Positions 59,992 to 64,000 of a stretch of 64,000 nt of DNA are shown in pieces (position 1 is the stretch's first letter; each line of letters begins with the position of its first letter). This stretch comes from Oscillospiraceae bacterium (GTDB lineage: Bacteria; Bacillota; Clostridia; Oscillospirales; Ruminococcaceae), in NCBI GenBank assembly GCA_017461565.1, contig JAFTXQ010000014.1, positions 62,001 through 126,000 on the forward strand, in the 5' to 3' direction. Made by a program: the position numbers and the translations under genes. Under the pieces are notes generated by a model. That model was not told the origin of the DNA, did not search any database, and was given only the letters and a program-made list of their open reading frames with translations.

Positions 59992-60028
59992 ACGCCCTGT
60001 GCAGTTTGACACTGTATAGGGCGTGTTC
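59992..60028 (+). terminator. Hairpin after the SHOCT gene
   Basis: ACGCCCT pairs with AGGGCGT, with an inner GTGCAG...CTGTAT arm, then TTCTGATTTG. A weak T run, so termination is probable but not certain. Confidence 0.6.
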
Positions 60029-60032
60029 TGAT

Positions 60033-60061
60033 TTGCATTTTCCCCGAAAATCTGCTATACT
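60033..60061 (+). promoter_or_regulatory. Promoter of recQ
   Basis: TTGCAT at 60033-60038, 17-base spacer ending TGC, TATACT at 60056-60061, 32 bases before the recQ ATG. Confidence 0.82.
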
Positions 60062-60092
60062 ATACAGGTAATTTTTATTTCGGGGTGAGAGA

Positions 60093-61922
60093 ATGACAAA
60101 GACCGATGTGCTTAAGCAGTATTTCGGGCACAGTACCTTCCGCAGCGGACAGGAGGAGCTTATCGACCATGTTCTTTCCGGCGGTGACTGTCTCGGAGTT
60201 ATGCCGACAGGCGCAGGAAAATCAATGTGCTATCAGATACCTGCGCTGATGATGGATGGCACTACTATCGTAATTTCACCGCTGATATCGCTGATGAAGG
60301 ATCAGGTGGAGTCGCTGGTGCAGTCTGGTGTGTCTGCCGCATACATAAACAGCACACTATCGCCTCATGAGTATTATGCTGTGCTCAGGGGGGCTTCTCA
60401 GGGCGAGTACAGGATACTCTATGTTGCGCCCGAGCGTCTTACAGCAGAGGATTTCGTTGCACTTTGCAGAAGCATAAAAATACCGCTTGTTGCGGTTGAC
60501 GAGGCTCACTGCGTTTCGCATTGGGGGCAGGATTTCCGACCGAGTTATCTGAAAATAAATGAGTTTGTTTCGTTACTCCCGAAGCGTCCTGTACTTGCAG
60601 CTTTCACGGCGACTGCTACCGCTGTTGTCAAGGATGATATCGTTAATATCCTGGGGCTTGCGGAGCCGCTGAGAAAAACTACCGGCTTTGACCGTGCCAA
60701 TCTGTATTTTGAAGTAAGACAGGTGCCGCTCGTGCAAAAGGACGCCGAGCTGCTGGATATTATACGTCGCAGCGGCGAGCGCAGCGCTGTTGTTTATTGC
60801 TCCACCAGAAAGAACGTGGAAGCTGTAAGCGCTTTTCTGAAGCTTAACGGCTGCAAGGCGGCGAGGTATCACGCAGGACTCCCCGATGAAGAGCGACGAA
60901 AAGCACAGGATGACTTTATATACGACCGTGTCAATATCATCGTTGCAACTAACGCTTTTGGCATGGGAATTGATAAATCGGATGTTTCGCTCGTTGTTCA
61001 CTATAATATGCCAAAGGATGTTGAAAGCTATTATCAGGAAGCAGGCCGTGCAGGGCGTGACGGCTCGCCTGCGAGGTGTATACTTCTGTACAGCAAAGCG
61101 GATGTAAGGATGAATAATTTCCTCATCGATCACGGACACGAGGACAGTGAGCTTTCCGAGCGTGAGATAGAGCTTATCCGTGAGCGTGACCGTGAGAGAC
61201 TGCGGCAGATGACCTTTTACAGCACTACCAAGCGCTGTCTGAGAGAGTTTATACTGCGGTATTTCGGGGAGCGCAGTCCTGATTTCTGCGGCAATTGCAG
61301 CAGCTGCAACGCAAGCTTCGATACTGAGGATATCACTGTTGCGGCGCAGAAGCTGATATCCTGTATCTTTCGAATGAAGCAAAGAAATATAACCGGAGGA
61401 AGAGAACTTGTCAGCGATATCCTGCGTGCCAAAAGGACGGAAGCTATAATCTCTATGGGGCTTGAGAGCCTTTCGACCTACGGAATAATGCGTGAAAACA
61501 ACGCTGAGTCAATAGAAGAGCTTATCTTATATCTGTGCGCTGAAGGGTATCTTGATGAGACTGACGGCACTCTGGCTATAACCGAAACGGCGGAGGAGTT
61601 TATACATACACGTCGCACGCTGCTGATGAAGCGTCCGAAGCGGGAAAAGAGCATGGAAGAGGTAGCGGCCGTAGCAGACTCAGTTCAGGAAAATCCCGAG
61701 CTGATGAAGCGCTTCAGGGAGTTGCGCAAGAAGATCGCTGCAACGCTTGGGGTACCTGCTTATGTGGTATTTACGGATGCTTCGCTGCGTGAAATGAGCA
61801 TAAAGGAACCTACCACGACGCAGGAGTTTATGAACATCTCGGGCGTAGGAAGCCGCAAGGCGGAGCGATACGGCAAGCAGTTTGCAAGGATAATACTGGA
61901 TTATCGCAAGGAAAGAACATAA
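60093..61922 (+). CDS. recQ: ATP-dependent DNA helicase RecQ
   Basis: RecQ is a 3'-5' helicase acting in recombination and replication-fork repair. The 609 residues show motif I TGAGKS (K43), DEAH box D136-E-A-H139, HWGQDFRPSY, the FTATAT motif, and AFGMGIDKSDV with VESYYQEAGRAGRDG. The RQC zinc region has FCGNCSSCN, and the HRDC domain (about 530-609) closes the protein (FMNISGVGSRKAERYG). Length is standard. Confidence 0.97.
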   Translation: MTKTDVLKQYFGHSTFRSGQEELIDHVLSGGDCLGVMPTGAGKSMCYQIPALMMDGTTIVISPLISLMKDQVESLVQSGVSAAYINSTLSPHEYYAVLRGASQGEYRILYVAPERLTAEDFVALCRSIKIPLVAVDEAHCVSHWGQDFRPSYLKINEFVSLLPKRPVLAAFTATATAVVKDDIVNILGLAEPLRKTTGFDRANLYFEVRQVPLVQKDAELLDIIRRSGERSAVVYCSTRKNVEAVSAFLKLNGCKAARYHAGLPDEERRKAQDDFIYDRVNIIVATNAFGMGIDKSDVSLVVHYNMPKDVESYYQEAGRAGRDGSPARCILLYSKADVRMNNFLIDHGHEDSELSEREIELIRERDRERLRQMTFYSTTKRCLREFILRYFGERSPDFCGNCSSCNASFDTEDITVAAQKLISCIFRMKQRNITGGRELVSDILRAKRTEAIISMGLESLSTYGIMRENNAESIEELILYLCAEGYLDETDGTLAITETAEEFIHTRRTLLMKRPKREKSMEEVAAVADSVQENPELMKRFRELRKKIAATLGVPAYVVFTDASLREMSIKEPTTTQEFMNISGVGSRKAERYGKQFARIILDYRKERT

Positions 61923-61925
61923 TAA

Positions 61926-61960
61926 AAAGACCTGACGGGAAATTCCTACGTCAGGTCTTT
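61926..61960. terminator. Bidirectional terminator after recQ
   Basis: A perfect 12-bp stem (AAAGACCTGACG with CGTCAGGTCTTT) between two convergent genes. Confidence 0.9.
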
Positions 61961-61975
61961 GCGTTATTTGAAAAG

Positions 61976-64000
61976 TCAATCCGGCTCTTCTTCGCTGTCG
62001 TATGAGGTGCCGGTGTGTATCGAGGTCAGCCAGTCGCTGTTGAGACGGCACAGCAGGCGTGCGTCGATATATGCCTGCGGCAATGTAAGTATCGTCTGTC
62101 CCTGATAGCAGCCTGACTGCGTAAGCTCCACAACCAGCGCAACATCGGGAGTGTCGGTTTCCGTAAGACAAAGCGGCAGCATCAGCGACATAGTGTTGCG
62201 CTTGGGGAAATAAGACGGGATAGCAGTTTTATAGTTCCAGCGCACTCTTTTCCTTGCAAGCTCTATGGCATCCTTGATGCGGTTCTGTATGCGGATGAAC
62301 AATCTGCTGTTATCCGTGATGAGTTCTTTAAGCTGATCGTAGATTTGACGTCTTGTATGCCTGTCGGAATGCTGTATGCTGCGGATGAGCTCTGCGGCCT
62401 CGGGCGAGTCGTTGAGCTGATCTGAAAGGAACTTTACAGGCAGACGGTGAATATTGTCGATGATGATATGCTCGTAATCGGGGTGCAACGGCTTTTCAAG
62501 ATCGAATATAAGATCGTCATTTTTTCTGATATAATGAGGAGGCTGTGGGAGCGGATTGAAGCAGTTGACAAGCTGCTTTCCGAGACCGCCTGAGGCAGCC
62601 GTGCAGAAGCCTGCAAATTTCCACTTGGTCTCAAGTGCCGGTTCGTTAGGTACGAAGCAGGCGTAGATATCGTCGTAATGCTTATCTACAAGCCCGGTAT
62701 TGAACGCTGAAAAGCTGCCGTCGGCGGATATACATATCTTATCTTCTTTTGTGAGCCTGTAAAAGGTATACTTGATATACTGTATCAGTATATGATTATC
62801 CTTCGCATAGGAGTCTGCGAAATCCCACTCCTCCTGCACCGCCTTATCTGCCAGCTCGTTGAGGAACGACGACCAGCTGCCGAGAAATGCAAAGCTTTCA
62901 AGCAGCTTTCCCGGGTAAACGGGTCTTGGCGTATTGGTTCGGCAGTTGGTATCTATATAGTTAAGATACCACGGCTTGCCGTCGTAGGTGCTTCGCTTGA
63001 GCGTAAGCTCAACAGGATCGCCGTTTTTCTTCAGATAACGGCAGGGGAAGAGCATTTTACCCTCATAGAAGCGTATTCCGCCATTGTTGCGTGCTGCTTC
63101 AAAATCCTCTGTCAAAGCAGTGCGTATGTCTTCAGTCGACGCTGTCTGACCCATGCTGCTGAGATGTGCCTGTATGATGGCAACGGGCTTTGGCGGGAGA
63201 TTGCAGAATTCCTCCAGCGGAAGCGTGGGTATGATGTTTTCGGGGGTGTCGGCTGCTTCGGCGGGCTGAACGGCGGGTTCCGAAGCCTCGTATATGTCGT
63301 CGCTGCGCCTGTGGAGAGTCACCATTATCTGCGGCACGCCGCCGAGCACCACGTCTGTCAGCTCAAGAAAGTCCATCTGTGCAAGGAGCTCTTTCATTTT
63401 ATAGCAACCGTATCGTGTGCGGTCGATATGATTATCGGTCAGCAGCTTGCTTATTGCTGCCATGTGCTGCGGCACATCGAACGGGAAGCTGGCGGACAGC
63501 AGCGCATATATCTCGTCCTTGTCGCTTATGCTTATCTCCTTGCGGACTGATGTGACGGCAGTGCTGCGTGGCGCAGCATCACAGAAGATTGCGGTTTTTT
63601 CAAATGAAAAATACAGGCTTTTTCCTCTGGGGCTGAGGTTTTTTGTGATTATGCCGTTTACAAGAAAACCGTCTGTACAGCAATCTATCGGGAAGGTGTA
63701 TCTTTCTGCAAAGAAATTGAGCGTATCGTTTTCCTTAGCTTCGGTGAAGCGTGCGTAGATCCGCTGCTTCATTTCCTGGACGGAAAGACCGTTGCCAAGC
63801 ACCTTTGTTAGCGCATAGAGCGACTGCTGCGACATCTCGATAATATCATCGTTAAGGAAAAGATTCGTACTGCCGAAGAAATTGTCGGCGGGATGCTCGC
63901 AGGAGCTGCATCTTGCGGCGCCGTTCCATTTTTTGATTATCACATAAGCTTCACCGCCCTCTGAAGGGTGCATTGAGAACGCCTCGGGGAAATCTGCGGC
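61976..64000 (-). CDS. OST-HTH/DUF3825-like protein, partial
   Basis: At least 674 residues; the frame is open to the right edge of the window, so the start lies beyond it (ATG 63973 is only the first Met). A segment near 160-215 (YALLSASFPFDV, RYGCYKMKELLAQM) resembles an OST-HTH/LOTUS helix, a putative RNA-binding fold. Two segments share a repeated plan with charged helices followed by FPIDC / FPCRYL motifs. The middle, from ESFAFLGSWSSFLNELADKA to YTFYRLTKEDKI, resembles DUF3825. The C-terminal part is a long helical region with ARKRVRWNYKTAIPSYFPKR. These family calls are by eye. Related proteins occur in bacterial conflict or RNA loci; no partner is visible here. Confidence 0.65.
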   Translation of the reverse strand, partial: AADFPEAFSMHPSEGGEAYVIIKKWNGAARCSSCEHPADNFFGSTNLFLNDDIIEMSQQSLYALTKVLGNGLSVQEMKQRIYARFTEAKENDTLNFFAERYTFPIDCCTDGFLVNGIITKNLSPRGKSLYFSFEKTAIFCDAAPRSTAVTSVRKEISISDKDEIYALLSASFPFDVPQHMAAISKLLTDNHIDRTRYGCYKMKELLAQMDFLELTDVVLGGVPQIMVTLHRRSDDIYEASEPAVQPAEAADTPENIIPTLPLEEFCNLPPKPVAIIQAHLSSMGQTASTEDIRTALTEDFEAARNNGGIRFYEGKMLFPCRYLKKNGDPVELTLKRSTYDGKPWYLNYIDTNCRTNTPRPVYPGKLLESFAFLGSWSSFLNELADKAVQEEWDFADSYAKDNHILIQYIKYTFYRLTKEDKICISADGSFSAFNTGLVDKHYDDIYACFVPNEPALETKWKFAGFCTAASGGLGKQLVNCFNPLPQPPHYIRKNDDLIFDLEKPLHPDYEHIIIDNIHRLPVKFLSDQLNDSPEAAELIRSIQHSDRHTRRQIYDQLKELITDNSRLFIRIQNRIKDAIELARKRVRWNYKTAIPSYFPKRNTMSLMLPLCLTETDTPDVALVVELTQSGCYQGQTILTLPQAYIDARLLCRLNSDWLTSIHTGTSYDSEEEPD

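Overview
The window looks like a chromosomal segment from a low-to-mid GC, Gram-positive clostridium of the Ruminococcus type (Oscillospirales). The case rests on several features: a division and cell-wall cluster without an outer-membrane gene set, a SpoVD-like penicillin-binding protein with PASTA domains, spoIIP, a fused IspH-ribosomal protein S1 gene, a surface protein ending in an SPDTG sorting signal, and a PurF clade lacking the usual N-terminal cysteine. This is inference from gene content; no 16S gene is present. I saw no tRNA or rRNA genes, CRISPR arrays, insertion sequences or prophage genes.

Region 1 (1-13.8 kb) is the dcw cluster on the plus strand: rsmH (cut by the window start), an FtsL-like protein, a division transpeptidase, murE, murF, mraY, ftsW, murG, murA, ftsQ/divIB and, from its own promoter, ftsZ. 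murD, murC, murB and ftsA are not in this run. An in-frame amber codon lies near the best ribosome-binding site of ftsW. Region 2 (13.9-20.3 kb) holds two surface proteins, two uncharacterised proteins and a minus-strand HExxH protein. Region 3 (20.4-30.6 kb) carries cmk, plsC, ispH-rpsA, tyrA, a membrane protein, pepF, a degenerate kinase-like protein and an OmpR-type two-component pair. Region 4 (30.6-37.5 kb) has spoIIP on the minus strand, with a sigma-E-like promoter, followed by plus-strand flavin reductase, ung, agcS, purD, a MIF-like protein and a 23-residue cysteine-rich peptide with its own signals.

Region 5 (37.5-46.5 kb) is a minus-strand purine operon: purE, purF-like, purM, three tandem paralogues of unknown function, purN, an unknown protein, a methyltransferase, purO and a stand-alone AICAR transformylase. 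Its leader has a promoter, a short open reading frame, possible mutually exclusive RNA pairings and a terminator just before purE. The last two steps of IMP synthesis use separate proteins (PurO and AICARFT) in place of bifunctional PurH.

Region 6 (46.6-64 kb) has an HD hydrolase and a small synthase-like operon (alpha/beta hydrolase, free condensation-type protein, carrier protein, adenylating enzyme). A signalling operon follows: two PnrA/BMP-type binding proteins with no transporter, a hybrid histidine kinase with HPt, and a REC-REC-HD-GYP phosphodiesterase. Then come an XRE regulator divergent from a SHOCT membrane protein, recQ, and a minus-strand OST-HTH/DUF3825-like protein cut by the window end.

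A recurring promoter shape, TTGCAA or TTGCAT, a 17-base spacer and TATAAT, often with TG one base before the -10, appears ahead of at least eight transcription units. Product calls rest on motifs read by eye; no database search was run.
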